DNA of 64,000 nucleotides from Rhodospirillaceae bacterium UBA1479. GTDB taxonomy: Bacteria > Pseudomonadota > Alphaproteobacteria > Rhodospirillales > Casp-alpha2. Under the pieces are notes generated by a model, which saw only the letters and a list, made by a program, of their open reading frames with translations, did not search any database and was not told where the DNA came from. Position numbers and translations under genes: made by a program. Below, in pieces: positions 35,798-44,916 of this stretch (within the stretch, counting starts at the first letter, position 1; the number at the start of each line of letters is the position of its first letter). The DNA lies in contig DCRZ01000001.1 in NCBI GenBank assembly GCA_002325375.1, positions 310,001 to 374,000 on the forward strand, given 5' to 3'.

Positions 35798-35828
35798 GGC
35801 TTAGCTGGTAACAGCTAAGCCGTTTTTT
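35798..35828 (+). terminator. Terminator of tRNA-Lys
   Basis: GGCTTAGCTG pairs with CAGCTAAGCC (10 bp, loop of 4), followed by G and six T. It begins 11 bases after the tRNA. Confidence 0.92.
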
Positions 35829-35966
35829 CATTGAAAACCCGTTCTAGGCACCAATGTCGTGACGCATTTCCCTGTCGCCGCCGTACGGCGACGGTTCGTC
35901 CCGGGGGTGGGCTTCCTTCGGGATGGGGTCGTTCCCATCCGTCGATATCGGACAGGCAGGAAGCAA

Positions 35967-36347
35967 TCAACCAGGGTCTAGCGCCGTGCAGTTGTTGCCT
36001 TCATATCGCCACGTGGAAATTGTCCCACCGCTGATGGTGAACGTTGTTTTGCAATGTTTGCTATATGAGAAGCCCGGACTTCCGCCGTAACTGGATGTGT
36101 ATGCCGTGTTCCCAATGATCGTTGTCTGGTAGGTCGGGGCCGTGCCGGGGATATACCCGCTTCGGGAACGTACGTAAGTGAGAAATCGAGTTCCGTCCGA
36201 TTCATAAAAACTGTTGGGCGGCCCCCAACTGCTTACGAGTTCTGCTTCAGTCGAGCCAACCCAGGTATCCAAGACTTTCTCATAGTTTTCAGAAGTCGCG
36301 CATCCAGCCAAAAAAACCGCCGCGATCAGTACGGTCGCACATCTCAT
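35967..36347 (-). CDS. Small putative lipoprotein
   Basis: 126 residues from ATG 36347; a longer in-frame start at 36395 would place basic sequence before the signal peptide. The lipobox is LAAVFLAGCATS-like (VFLAGC). The rest contains WVGSTEAELVSSWGPPNSFYESDGTRFLTY, a pattern seen in small envelope lipoproteins with a Gly-Pro-Pro turn, then a Ser/Gly/Tyr-rich part with two Cys. Less GC-rich than neighbours, suggesting possible transfer. Function unknown. Confidence 0.75.
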   Translation of the reverse strand: MRCATVLIAAVFLAGCATSENYEKVLDTWVGSTEAELVSSWGPPNSFYESDGTRFLTYVRSRSGYIPGTAPTYQTTIIGNTAYTSSYGGSPGFSYSKHCKTTFTISGGTISTWRYEGNNCTALDPG

Positions 36348-36468
36348 TGGGTGACCCCCAAAATAAAAAAACAACCAACGTATGGTGCCTCCCACGGACT
36401 GAGGTGTCTAGAGTACAGAATGTTTATAAAAAACCTTCTGTATCCATGTCGTGAAATTGGCGGCGCGG

Positions 36469-36484
36469 CTTGAGGTGCATCAAG
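36469..36484. promoter_or_regulatory. FNR/NnrR-type binding site upstream of nnrS
   Basis: CTTGA-GGTGCA-TCAAG is a perfect 5-bp inverted repeat and differs from the FNR consensus TTGAT-N4-ATCAA at one position. It lies about 150 bases before the nnrS start, suiting activation of a promoter near 36510. The 284-bp gap from 36348 to 36631 holds no gene. Confidence 0.65.
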
Positions 36485-36631
36485 TCGCGGCCCGCCGATC
36501 TGCGCCATAGTCGCAGCCGTGGCGGCGTTCGATCTTCAACTTGAACTTGCGGTCGGCGAAGGCCACATGATCGGCGTTGGCGGGGCAGGGCAGTCCAAGG
36601 GCGTGCCCGTTGGCAAGCGAGGAGGCGTAAA

Positions 36632-37828
36632 ATGGCCATCAGGATCGCGAATTCGGAAGCCATCCCGCGGTATGCGGATTGGTCGGGGCCTGCATTATTC
36701 AGCCAGGGGTTTCGGCCGTTCTTCCTGGCGGCGGGGCTGTCGGCGGTGGTTTACGTCGCGTTATGGGTTGCCGTTCTGTCCGGTGACATCGCGGTGCGCA
36801 CGGTATTTCCGGCCGTTCAATGGCATGCCCATGAAATGACGTTCGGCGTCATCGCCGCCGTGGTGACCGGGTTTCTGCTGACCGCCATTCCCAACTGGAC
36901 CGGGAGGATGCCGCTGCAGGGCTGGGGGCTGATCGCGCTGTTCGGGCTGTGGCTTGCTGGGCGCGCGGCGGTGGCCTACAGCGCCGTTCTTGGCGTGCTG
37001 CCCGCCGCGGTGATCGACGGCGCGTTTCTGCCCGCCTTGATGGCGGTGGCGCTCCGCGAAATTCTGGCCGGGCGCAACTGGCGCAATCTGCCGGTCGTCG
37101 GCGCGGTCGGCGTTCTGGCGGTCGCCAACGGCCTGGTTCATGCCGAGGCGGCGGGCGTGGTGTTGCCCGACGGAATCGGCGCCCGCCTGGGTGTTGCCGT
37201 GATCGTCATGCTGATCTGCCTGGTCGGCGGGCGCATCATTCCCAGTTTCACGGGCAATTGGTTGGCGAAGAACCGGCCCGATATCGCGCGACCGGCGCCG
37301 TTCGGCGGATTCGACCGTGGTGTGTTATTGGCGACCCTGGTCGCCCTGGCGGGCTGGGTCGCCGTGCCGGATCATGCGATGACGGCCTATGTCCTATTGG
37401 CCGCCGGCGGATTGCATGTCATCCGCCTGGGACGTTGGAAAGGCGCGGTCTGCCTGCGCGATCCCCTGGTCTGGAGCCTGCATGCCGGATATTTGTGGGT
37501 TCCGATCGGACTTCTATTAATGGGGGCGGCTGGAATTGCCGAGGGTGTGCCGCAAACGGCGGGTCTGCACGCCCTGACGGCGGGCGCGATGGGCGGCATG
37601 GTGCTGGCCGTGATGACCCGGGCGATCCTGGGGCATACGGGCCGCGCCCTGGCCGCCGACGGTGCCACGGCGGCCGTCTATATCTTCGTGTTCCTGGCCG
37701 CAGCGACCCGAGTCCTGGCACCCTTGACGGGCGATTATCACCTGATGCTGACCCTTTCGGGGGGGCTTTGGTGCGCGGCATTCGCTTTGTTCGTCACCCG
37801 ATACGGGGCGATCCTGTGCGGCAAATGA
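36632..37828 (+). CDS. nnrS: NnrS family haem-copper membrane protein
   Basis: 398 residues with about 12 membrane helices. The N-terminal FSQGFRPFFLAAGLSAVVYV and VQWHAHEMTFGVIAAVVTGFLLTAIPNWTGR are the strongest family signatures, with His residues suited to metal or haem. Later GGRIIPSFTGNWLAKN and TAGAMGGMVLAVMTRAILGHTGR. NnrS relieves nitrosative stress and is controlled by FNR/NNR-type regulators elsewhere. No denitrification reductase genes are in the window. Confidence 0.94.
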   Translation: MAIRIANSEAIPRYADWSGPALFSQGFRPFFLAAGLSAVVYVALWVAVLSGDIAVRTVFPAVQWHAHEMTFGVIAAVVTGFLLTAIPNWTGRMPLQGWGLIALFGLWLAGRAAVAYSAVLGVLPAAVIDGAFLPALMAVALREILAGRNWRNLPVVGAVGVLAVANGLVHAEAAGVVLPDGIGARLGVAVIVMLICLVGGRIIPSFTGNWLAKNRPDIARPAPFGGFDRGVLLATLVALAGWVAVPDHAMTAYVLLAAGGLHVIRLGRWKGAVCLRDPLVWSLHAGYLWVPIGLLLMGAAGIAEGVPQTAGLHALTAGAMGGMVLAVMTRAILGHTGRALAADGATAAVYIFVFLAAATRVLAPLTGDYHLMLTLSGGLWCAAFALFVTRYGAILCGK

Positions 37829-37939
37829 CCGCCCGGTAGCGCCGGTCGACGGCTTGGGTCGCAGAAAATAACGCCTTAATCCCAATGGCTTGTCCTGCGT
37901 TGCGGCTTTCCATGACCTGCGCGCGAATACATAGCTATG

Positions 37940-37988
37940 ATCTCTGAAAGAGATATCTGATTATTTTTGCACAGATACGTGCAAAAAT
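37940..37988. promoter_or_regulatory. Two inverted repeats upstream of the Liv-type ABC operon
   Basis: ATTTTTGCAC at 37963-37972 and GTGCAAAAAT at 37979-37988 form a perfect 10-bp inverted repeat with a 6-base centre. ATCTCT-GAA-AGAGAT at 37940-37954 lies just upstream. Both are in the 245-bp gap before the ABC permease gene. The LysR regulator encoded at the end of the cluster, or an unlinked one, could bind. Confidence 0.6.
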
Positions 37989-38073
37989 TTCGAATTGCCG
38001 TTCAAATTAATTCAAGGCACCGTTTCCGTAACACGCACCAAAAAACGGGTGCTCACAAGGGGGCCAACACGGC

Positions 38074-38931
38074 ATGGAACTTGTCATCGCACTTGGGATG
38101 AACGGCATCGTTTGGGGGCTGATCATCGCACTGATCGCCCTGGGGCTGTCGATCATCTTCGGGCTTCTCGACATCATCAACATCGCGCACGGCGACTTCT
38201 TCATGGTCGGCACAGTGCTGGCCTGGTTCGTGTTCGATACAACGGGCAACTATTGGCTGGCATTCGCCATCGTGCCGATCCTGGGCTTCGCCATCGGCGC
38301 CGTGATCGAATACACGGTGATCCAGCCGATCAAGAACGCGGCGGCGTTGTCCATTGTCGCGACCTTCGGGTTGTCGATCATCCTGCAGGAAAGCGTCCGG
38401 GCGACCTTCGGCGCGACGCCGGCCCGCCTGACCGCCCCCATCGAGGAAACGGTGCCGCTGTTCGGCCTGGAATACGAAGTCTACCGCCTGTTCGCGGCCC
38501 TGTTGTCGATCGCCGCCATCGGCTGTTTCTTCCTGTTCCTGCACCGCACGAAGCTGGGCACCTGGATGCGCGCCGTGCGCTTCGACCCGGAAACGGCAAC
38601 GGCCATGGGCATCCCGGCCCGCCGTGTCTACATGGTGACCTTCGCCATCGGTTTCGCCATGGCGTCCCTCGGCGGCGTCGTCGCCGGCCCGATCACCACC
38701 GTCGATTTCCAGGCCGGTGTCGATATCCTGCCGTTCTGCTTCATGGCCGTCATTATTGGCGGCCTCGGCAATCTGGAGGGCACGGTCGCGGCGGCGGTCA
38801 TGCTCGCCTTCTTCGAAGGGGTGATGGCCAGCTTCGTGGACCCGACCCTGGCTCGTATCGGCTCGCTCTGCCTGATGAGCGCCGTTCTGCTGGTCCGTCC
38901 GCACGGTATTTTCTCGGGGTCGACCCGATGA
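38074..38931 (+). CDS. livH: Branched-chain amino acid-type ABC permease (LivH)
   Basis: 285 residues, eight or so membrane helices. IALIALGLSIIFGLLDIINIAHGDFFMVGT is the LivH/UrtB-family start and MGIPARRVYMVTFAIGFAMASLGGVVAGP the conserved EAA-like loop. Forms the channel with the next gene, whose ATG overlaps this stop by 4 bases. The substrate class of the HAAT family includes amino acids, amides, urea and aromatic acids. Confidence 0.94.
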   Translation: MELVIALGMNGIVWGLIIALIALGLSIIFGLLDIINIAHGDFFMVGTVLAWFVFDTTGNYWLAFAIVPILGFAIGAVIEYTVIQPIKNAAALSIVATFGLSIILQESVRATFGATPARLTAPIEETVPLFGLEYEVYRLFAALLSIAAIGCFFLFLHRTKLGTWMRAVRFDPETATAMGIPARRVYMVTFAIGFAMASLGGVVAGPITTVDFQAGVDILPFCFMAVIIGGLGNLEGTVAAAVMLAFFEGVMASFVDPTLARIGSLCLMSAVLLVRPHGIFSGSTR

Positions 38932-39941
38932 CGGCGGCGGCAATCAATCGTCTGGGGTTTGTCGTGGTCGCCCTGCTGACCCTCACGGCGCCGTGGTTCC
39001 TGCCGCTCCTGGTCGACAGCTTCTGGGTCGATATCTATGCCGAGATGCTGATCTGGTCGTTGCTGGCGGCCAGCGTCAACCTTCTGTTCGGCTATGTCGG
39101 CCTGCTGTCCTTCGGCCAGGCCCTGTTCTTCGGCATGGGCATGTACGGGGTCGCCATCGGCGTGGCCAAGCTGGGTCTGGGCTTCTGGCCCGCCTTCGGG
39201 CTCGGCGTCGTCATGGCGACGGCCATGGCCCTGGTCGCGGGGGCGCTTGCCGTGCGTCTGACCTGGCACTATTTCGCGATCATCACCGTCGTGTTCTCGC
39301 TGATCTTCTATTTCGCGGCCCTGTCGTGGAAGCCGCTGACCGGCGGCGACGACGGCCTGTCGTTCACCATGCCGCCGATCGTCAGCATCGGCGAGTGGGA
39401 GCTGTCGCTGACCGACCCGACGGTGCAGTACTACTTCATCATCGCCATCGTCGGCATCTGTTACGCGCTGATGGGGGTGATCCTGAAAAGCCCGCTCGGT
39501 TCGGCCTTTCGCGCGGTCAAGGAAAACGACCACCGCGCCGCGCTGATCGGGCTCAACGTCTATCTGATCCGCCTGACCGCCTTCGTCATCGCCGGCTTCA
39601 TCGCCGGGGTCGCGGGGGCGCTGTTCGCCTTCTTCGGGCGCTACGCCTCGGCCTCCTACATGTTCTATCACGTGTCGGGCGAGGCCGTGGTCTGGGCCAT
39701 CATCGGCGGGGCGGGCACGCTGCTCGGCCCCATCGTCGGGACGTCGCTGCTGATCATCCTGCGCGAGGAACTGTCCCACGCCTGGGAACACTATCTGATC
39801 CTGGTCGGCGTCATCGTCATCCTGGTCGTGATCTTCGCGCCCAAGGGCCTGGGCGGCCTGTGGCAGGCCCTGGTCCGCCGTATCGCGCGCCCGGAAACGC
39901 CCCCGCCCAGTACCGATGCGAAAGGGGAGGACAAGCCATGA
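38928..39941 (+). CDS. livM: Branched-chain amino acid-type ABC permease (LivM)
   Basis: 337 residues from ATG 38928; earlier in-frame starts lie within livH. SLLAASVNLLFGYVGLLSFGQALFFGMGMYGVA marks the LivM N-terminus, and LKSPLGSAFRAVKENDHRAALIGLNVYLIRLTAFVIAGFIAGVAGAL the conserved cytoplasmic loop. The C-terminal tail is Pro-rich and ends in charged residues. Overlaps the ATPase gene by 4 bases. Confidence 0.94.
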   Translation: MTAAAINRLGFVVVALLTLTAPWFLPLLVDSFWVDIYAEMLIWSLLAASVNLLFGYVGLLSFGQALFFGMGMYGVAIGVAKLGLGFWPAFGLGVVMATAMALVAGALAVRLTWHYFAIITVVFSLIFYFAALSWKPLTGGDDGLSFTMPPIVSIGEWELSLTDPTVQYYFIIAIVGICYALMGVILKSPLGSAFRAVKENDHRAALIGLNVYLIRLTAFVIAGFIAGVAGALFAFFGRYASASYMFYHVSGEAVVWAIIGGAGTLLGPIVGTSLLIILREELSHAWEHYLILVGVIVILVVIFAPKGLGGLWQALVRRIARPETPPPSTDAKGEDKP

Positions 39942-40690
39942 CCGCGACCCCGATCCTGGAAATCGACGGCATCGAGAAACATTTTGGCGGATTGGCCGCT
40001 TTGGGCGGCGTCCATGCCACGGTCGACAGCGGCAAGCTGACGGCGGTGATCGGCCCCAACGGGGCGGGCAAGACGACGCTGTTCAATGTCGTCACCGGCA
40101 TTCTGACACCGTCGGCCGGCTCCATCCGCTTCATGGGTAAGGACATCACGGACTGCTCCGTGCATGAGATCAGCCGCCTGGGCCTGGCGCGCACCCTGCA
40201 GATCAAAAGCGTGTTTCACGGCATGACCGTGCGCGAGAATCTGTGGATCGCGGCGCAATCCCGCCGCGGCGTGTTCCGGCCGTTCACCGGCTTGAAGGCC
40301 TGCCGGGCGGCGAACGAGCGGGCGGATGCCTTGCTTGAGGAACTGCAGCTGACCCATCTGGCCGGGCAGGAGGCCGCCAACCTGTCCTACGGTGACGTGG
40401 CGCTGCTGGAGATCGGCATCGCGCTGGCGACCGAACCGAAACTGTTGTTGCTGGACGAGCCGATCTGCGGCATGGGCCCGGCCGAGACGGAACGTACCGT
40501 CGAAAAAATCCGCGAACTGTCCAAGCGCATCGACATCGTGATCATCGAACACGACATCGAGGTCGTGTTCGATATTTCCGACGACATCATCGTCATGGCG
40601 CTGGGCACGGTTCTGGCGCGCGGTACACCGGCCGAAATTTCCGAAAACGCCGACGTGCGCGCGGCCTACCTGGGGGATGACGATGCTTGA
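39938..40690 (+). CDS. livG: ABC transporter ATPase (LivG)
   Basis: 250 residues. Walker A VIGPNGAGKTTLFN, a long LivG-type insert (GLARTLQIKSVFHGMTVRENLW), signature-like NLSYGDVALLEIGIAL and Walker B LLLLDEPICGMGPAE with switch His in IEHDIEVVF. The signature is LSYGD rather than LSGGQ, normal for this branch. Pairs with LivF. Confidence 0.95.
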   Translation: MTATPILEIDGIEKHFGGLAALGGVHATVDSGKLTAVIGPNGAGKTTLFNVVTGILTPSAGSIRFMGKDITDCSVHEISRLGLARTLQIKSVFHGMTVRENLWIAAQSRRGVFRPFTGLKACRAANERADALLEELQLTHLAGQEAANLSYGDVALLEIGIALATEPKLLLLDEPICGMGPAETERTVEKIRELSKRIDIVIIEHDIEVVFDISDDIIVMALGTVLARGTPAEISENADVRAAYLGDDDA

Positions 40691-41381
40691 GCTGAACGCC
40701 GTCCACGCCCATTACGGCAAGGTCCACGTCCTGCAAGGGGCGTCGCTGCAGGTGCAATCCGGCGAAGCGGTCGGGCTTTTGGGTCGCAACGGCGTGGGCA
40801 AGACGACGACACTGAAAACCATCATGGGCCTGGTCAAGGCGACCGGCGGCGAGATCATGTTCGACGGCCGCAACCTGACCGACATCGCACCGCATACCAT
40901 TCCCGGCACCGGAATCGGTTACGTGCCGCAGGGGCGGGGCATCTTCCCCTCGCTGTCCGTGAAGGAGAACCTGGAGATCGGCCTGACCAAGACGCCGCCG
41001 TCGCAGGTCTTTGATTACGTGTTCGACCGTTTTCCCCGCCTCAAGGAACGCCTGAGCCAGCCCGGCGGCACGCTGTCCGGCGGGGAGCAGCAGATGCTCG
41101 CCATCGCGCGCTGCCTCGTCATGCAGCCCCGGCTGCTGATCCTGGACGAACCGACCGAGGGCATCATGCCGATCCTGGTCCAGGACATTCGCCGCGAGAT
41201 CAAGGCAGTCAACGACGCCGGCATGTCGATCCTGCTGGTCGAGCAGAACATCAAGACGGCGCTCCGCCTGTGCTCGCGCATCTACATCATGGAGAAAGGG
41301 GCCGTCGTGCATCAGGCCGCCGCCCAGGACCTTAAAGACGATAAGGAGACCCTGCACCGGTATCTCGGGGTCACCGTTTAA
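40677..41381 (+). CDS. livF: ABC transporter ATPase (LivF)
   Basis: 234 residues. Walker A LLGRNGVGKTTTLKT, signature LSGGEQQMLAIARCL, Walker B LLILDEPTEGIMP, LVEQNIKTAL. An alternative ATG two codons later (40683) cannot be excluded. Overlaps livG by 14 bases. Confidence 0.95.
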   Translation: MTMLELNAVHAHYGKVHVLQGASLQVQSGEAVGLLGRNGVGKTTTLKTIMGLVKATGGEIMFDGRNLTDIAPHTIPGTGIGYVPQGRGIFPSLSVKENLEIGLTKTPPSQVFDYVFDRFPRLKERLSQPGGTLSGGEQQMLAIARCLVMQPRLLILDEPTEGIMPILVQDIRREIKAVNDAGMSILLVEQNIKTALRLCSRIYIMEKGAVVHQAAAQDLKDDKETLHRYLGVTV

Positions 41382-41442
41382 CAACCGCCGATGAAGGCGG
41401 GGCTTCACGACGATCCGTCACAACCCAGCTGGAGACAGAACA

Positions 41443-42756
41443 ATGACCAAAGACGTGAAATCGAAGCCGGCCAAGGCGCCCCGTTCGGGCCAGACCCGGC
41501 GATCCTTCCTGCAGACCGCCCTGGCGGGTGGTGCTGCCGCGACGACGGCCTATTTCGGCATTACCCATAACGCCTTCGCCAAGGCATCGGGCCCCATCGT
41601 GATCGGCCATCAGTGCGAACTGACCGGCGGGTTTTCATCCTGGGGCTACTGGCATGACAAATGCGCCCAGGCCGCGGTCAAGGTGATCAACGAAGGCGGC
41701 GGCATCGCCGGGCGCAAGGTCGAACTGGCCGTCGCCGACACGGAATCGAACCCGGCCGCAGGTGCCCGCAAGCTGCGCTCACTGATCCAGCGGCAGAAGG
41801 CGTCGTTCGTCGTCGGCTCCGTCCACTCGGGCATCATGCTGGCCTCGATCCCCATCGCGACGGAATTGAAGACACCCTATTTCTCGGCCGGTGAGGCGAC
41901 CGAGGCGACGGGCTCAAAGGGCTCGCGCTACAGCTTCCGTACGGGCACCGACACCTATGCCCTGGCCGCTGCCGGGGTGCCCTGGGCGATGGAAAACCTG
42001 GGCAAGAACTGGACCATGATCTTCCCCGATTATGCCTGGGGCCACAGCCATCATCAGGAACACCGCAAGCTGATCGAAGCCGCCGGCGGCAAGGTCAACG
42101 ACCCGATCGCCGTGCCGCTCGGCACCAAGGACCTGGTGCCCTATCTGGCGCGCATCCCGGAAGAAACGGAAGTCCTGTTCTCGGTGTTCTTCGGGGCGCT
42201 CTCGGTCGCGTTCTACACGCAGTCCAAGTCCATGCGCCTGGACGAGAAGATGAAGATGTATTCCGTGTCCGGGACGATCGAAGCGATCGACCCCCGCGAC
42301 ATCAACGGCGCCACCGAAGGGGTCTACTTCCTGGAGAACTTCCCGCGGCCCCTGGAATTCAAGAACGACGAATACCACGCCAAGTTCATCGAGATGATGG
42401 GCGTCGATCCGGTCTATGCGAAGGACGACAAATCCGGAAAGGTCATGGCCAAAAGCCATGCCTGGCAGAGCTACGAAAACTTCTTCGCGCTCAAGGCCGC
42501 CATCGAGGCTTCCGGCTGGCAGAGCGATAAGGACACCCCCGGTGTGATTGAAGCGCTCGAAGGCCTGAAGATGGAGAATTCCCTGGCCCATCCGCAGGGC
42601 ACCAAGATCCTGCGCGCCGAGGACCACAGCGGCATGATCGACTGCTACATGAGCCGCGTCGAAGACTCCAAGTTCGTCCTCAAGAAGCACATTCCCCGGG
42701 AGGACCTGATGGCGAAATTGCCGCCGCGCTACGACTTCCGCACGCACAAGCTCTAG
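41443..42756 (+). CDS. ABC transporter substrate-binding protein, Tat-exported
   Basis: 437 residues. A twin-arginine signal (QTRRSFLQTALAGGAAATTA) precedes the mature start near residue 49. The mature part is a periplasmic type I binding protein (Peripla_BP_6) with IVIGHQCELTGGFSSWGYWHDKCAQ, GGIAGRKVELAVADTESNPA and ATELKTPYFSAGEA. It resembles amide/urea-type binders (AmiC/UrtA/HAAT). Tat export suggests folding before export. The adjacent nitrilase suggests the imported compound is a nitrile or amide-like molecule. Confidence 0.92.
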   Translation: MTKDVKSKPAKAPRSGQTRRSFLQTALAGGAAATTAYFGITHNAFAKASGPIVIGHQCELTGGFSSWGYWHDKCAQAAVKVINEGGGIAGRKVELAVADTESNPAAGARKLRSLIQRQKASFVVGSVHSGIMLASIPIATELKTPYFSAGEATEATGSKGSRYSFRTGTDTYALAAAGVPWAMENLGKNWTMIFPDYAWGHSHHQEHRKLIEAAGGKVNDPIAVPLGTKDLVPYLARIPEETEVLFSVFFGALSVAFYTQSKSMRLDEKMKMYSVSGTIEAIDPRDINGATEGVYFLENFPRPLEFKNDEYHAKFIEMMGVDPVYAKDDKSGKVMAKSHAWQSYENFFALKAAIEASGWQSDKDTPGVIEALEGLKMENSLAHPQGTKILRAEDHSGMIDCYMSRVEDSKFVLKKHIPREDLMAKLPPRYDFRTHKL

Positions 42757-42789
42757 TCCACGCCTGCGGTACCTGAAACCCCGCAAGGG

Positions 42790-42842
42790 GCCGGCCGTCT
42801 CCACCTGCGTTTTTCTCCCCGCGCCACAGGGAGACGGCCGGC
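42790..42842 (+). terminator. Long inverted repeat between binding protein and nitrilase genes
   Basis: GCCGGCCGTCTCC at 42790-42802 and its exact inverse at 42830-42842 enclose 27 bases including a T-run. The hairpin may attenuate or stabilise the message between the two genes. Confidence 0.5.
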
Positions 42843-42870
42843 GCACCCTTGCGACAACACGAGACCGATT

Positions 42871-43917
42871 ATGAACCAGAAAATCACGGTCGCGGCGGCC
42901 CATTTGGCGCCGGTCTACCTCGATGCCCGCGCAACCGTCGACAAGGTTTGCGACTACATCCACAAGGCGGCGGCGGAAGGCGTGCAGCTGATCGCCTTTC
43001 CGGAATCCTTCGTGCCCGGATTTCCCGTGTGGCCGGCGCTGGCGGCGCCGATCCATAACCACGATCTGTTCAAACGGTTCGTCAGCCAGTCGATCCGCGT
43101 GCCGGGGCCGGAGATTTTGAAAATCTGTTCGGCGGCGCGCGACACGGGCATGATCGTGTCGATCGGCATCAGCGAGTCCACGGACCGCAGCGTCGGCTGC
43201 ATCTGGAACACCAACCTGCTGATCGGTGCCGACGGCTCGATCCTCAACCATCACCGTAAGCTGGTCCCCACATTCTATGAAAAATTGGTGTGGTCGAACG
43301 GCGACGGCGCGGGCCTGCGCGTGGTCGATACGCCGCTTGGGCGCGTCGGCGCGCTGATCTGCGGCGAGAACACGAACCCGCTGGCGCGCTTCAGCCTGAT
43401 CGCCCAGGGCGAGCAGATACACGTTTCCAGCTATCCGCCCGTATGGCCGACCCATGAGCCGTCGGCCAACGACCGCTACGACCTGGCGTCGGCCAACCGC
43501 ATTCGCGCGGCGGCCCATTCGTTCGAGGGCAAGGTGTTCAACATCGTCTGCGCCGCGCGCCTGGACGACACGGCCTACGAGATCATTTCCCAGATCAACG
43601 GCGATGCGCTGCGCATCGTCAAGGAATCGCCCCCAGGTGTGTCGATGATCGTCGGGCCCAGCGGCCTGGCCATCACCGAAAGTTCGAAGGACGAGGATCA
43701 GTTGCTGATCGAACAGATCGATCTGGACGACTGCATCGTGCCCAAACAGTTCCATGACGTGTCCGGCTACTACAATCGTTACGACGTGTTCGGGCTGACC
43801 GTGCGGCGGCGCGACCAGGCGCCGGCCCAATTTGACGATATCGGCGGGGAAGGGCGCGCCGTGCCGTTTGCGGCCCTCGAGGCCGACGCTCTGGAGGACG
43901 AAGCCGCAGCGGGGTAA
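42871..43917 (+). CDS. Nitrilase-family hydrolase
   Basis: 348 residues of the carbon-nitrogen hydrolase fold. The catalytic triad is visible: Glu45 in IAFPESFVPGFP, Lys130 in LNHHRKLVPTF, and Cys164 in GALICGENTNPLARF. FPESFxPGxPxW and the CGExxNP motif indicate the true nitrilase branch rather than amidase. It should convert a nitrile to its acid and ammonia. Linkage to an ABC importer and LysR gene suggests inducible use of an external nitrile. Confidence 0.9.
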   Translation: MNQKITVAAAHLAPVYLDARATVDKVCDYIHKAAAEGVQLIAFPESFVPGFPVWPALAAPIHNHDLFKRFVSQSIRVPGPEILKICSAARDTGMIVSIGISESTDRSVGCIWNTNLLIGADGSILNHHRKLVPTFYEKLVWSNGDGAGLRVVDTPLGRVGALICGENTNPLARFSLIAQGEQIHVSSYPPVWPTHEPSANDRYDLASANRIRAAAHSFEGKVFNIVCAARLDDTAYEIISQINGDALRIVKESPPGVSMIVGPSGLAITESSKDEDQLLIEQIDLDDCIVPKQFHDVSGYYNRYDVFGLTVRRRDQAPAQFDDIGGEGRAVPFAALEADALEDEAAAG

Positions 43918-43948
43918 AGTCGCCTCCCCATTCCAGGAGAACCGTCCC

Positions 43949-44908
43949 GTGACCAAGCCGCAACCTAAACCGCGCCCCTATGCCTCGGAGCTGTCCCGCT
44001 TCGATTGGGACGATATCGCGTTGTTCCTGGCCCTGGTGCGGCATCGGTCGCTCAGCCATGCGGCGCGGTCGCTGTCGTTGACCCATTCCACCGTCGGGCG
44101 GCGGATCAAGACGCTTGAGGCGGCGCTGGGCGCCAAGCTGTTCGAGCGCACCCCAGGCGGCTTCCTGCTGACCGACCGGGGCGAAGACCTGTTGCGCGAG
44201 GCCGAGGGCATCGAGGCCCATGTCGCCCAGATCGCCGCGACTTTCAGCGGCGAGACGGCCGAAGTCCGCGGCACCATCCGCGTCGCGACCATGGAGGCCC
44301 TCGGCAGCCTGTACCTTGCGCCGCGCATGCTGGGGCTGTACGAGCAGCACCCGTCGATCAACGTGGAACTGGTCACGGCCTCCCATTGGGTCAATCTGTC
44401 GAAGCGTGAGGCCGATGTTCTGATCAGCTTTCCGCGGCCCAGCGGCCATCGCATCACCAGCGAAAAGATCGGCGAGTTCGCGTTGTTCCTCTACGCGTCC
44501 AAGGACTACCTGGACCGCTACGGCCGCCCGCAGACGATCGAAGACCTGAAAAATCATCGGTTCATCGACTATATCGACGAACTGGTGGCGATCCCGGCGG
44601 TGCGGTGGATGTCGGACGTGCTGCGCGACCAGAACATCGTGTTCCGGTCGACCAGCCTGGTCGCCCAGTATCACGCGGCGGCGGCGGGCATGGGCATTTC
44701 CATGCAACCGACCTTCGTCGCCGATCAGGACCCGCGCCTGGAACGGGTGCTGGCCGACCGGCTGTGTGTGAAGCGGGATTTCTGGCTCAGCATCCATGAC
44801 GACCTGGAACACATCCCGCGCATCCGCAACGTGCACACCTTCCTGAAGACGCTGATCAAGGACAACGCGGAATTCCTTAATGGCGGGCTAGACGCGGGCG
44901 CCGCCTGA
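43949..44908 (+). CDS. LysR-family regulator
   Basis: 319 residues. GTG start at 43949 with AGGAGA; in-frame codons upstream are within the nitrilase gene. N-terminal winged helix: RFDWDDIALFLALVRHRSLSHAARSLSLTHSTVGRRIKTLEAALGAKLFER. An effector domain follows. It is transcribed with the nitrilase gene, not divergently as is usual, and may control the ABC-nitrilase operon. Confidence 0.9.
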   Translation: MTKPQPKPRPYASELSRFDWDDIALFLALVRHRSLSHAARSLSLTHSTVGRRIKTLEAALGAKLFERTPGGFLLTDRGEDLLREAEGIEAHVAQIAATFSGETAEVRGTIRVATMEALGSLYLAPRMLGLYEQHPSINVELVTASHWVNLSKREADVLISFPRPSGHRITSEKIGEFALFLYASKDYLDRYGRPQTIEDLKNHRFIDYIDELVAIPAVRWMSDVLRDQNIVFRSTSLVAQYHAAAAGMGISMQPTFVADQDPRLERVLADRLCVKRDFWLSIHDDLEHIPRIRNVHTFLKTLIKDNAEFLNGGLDAGAA

Positions 44909-44916
44909 AATCCGGG

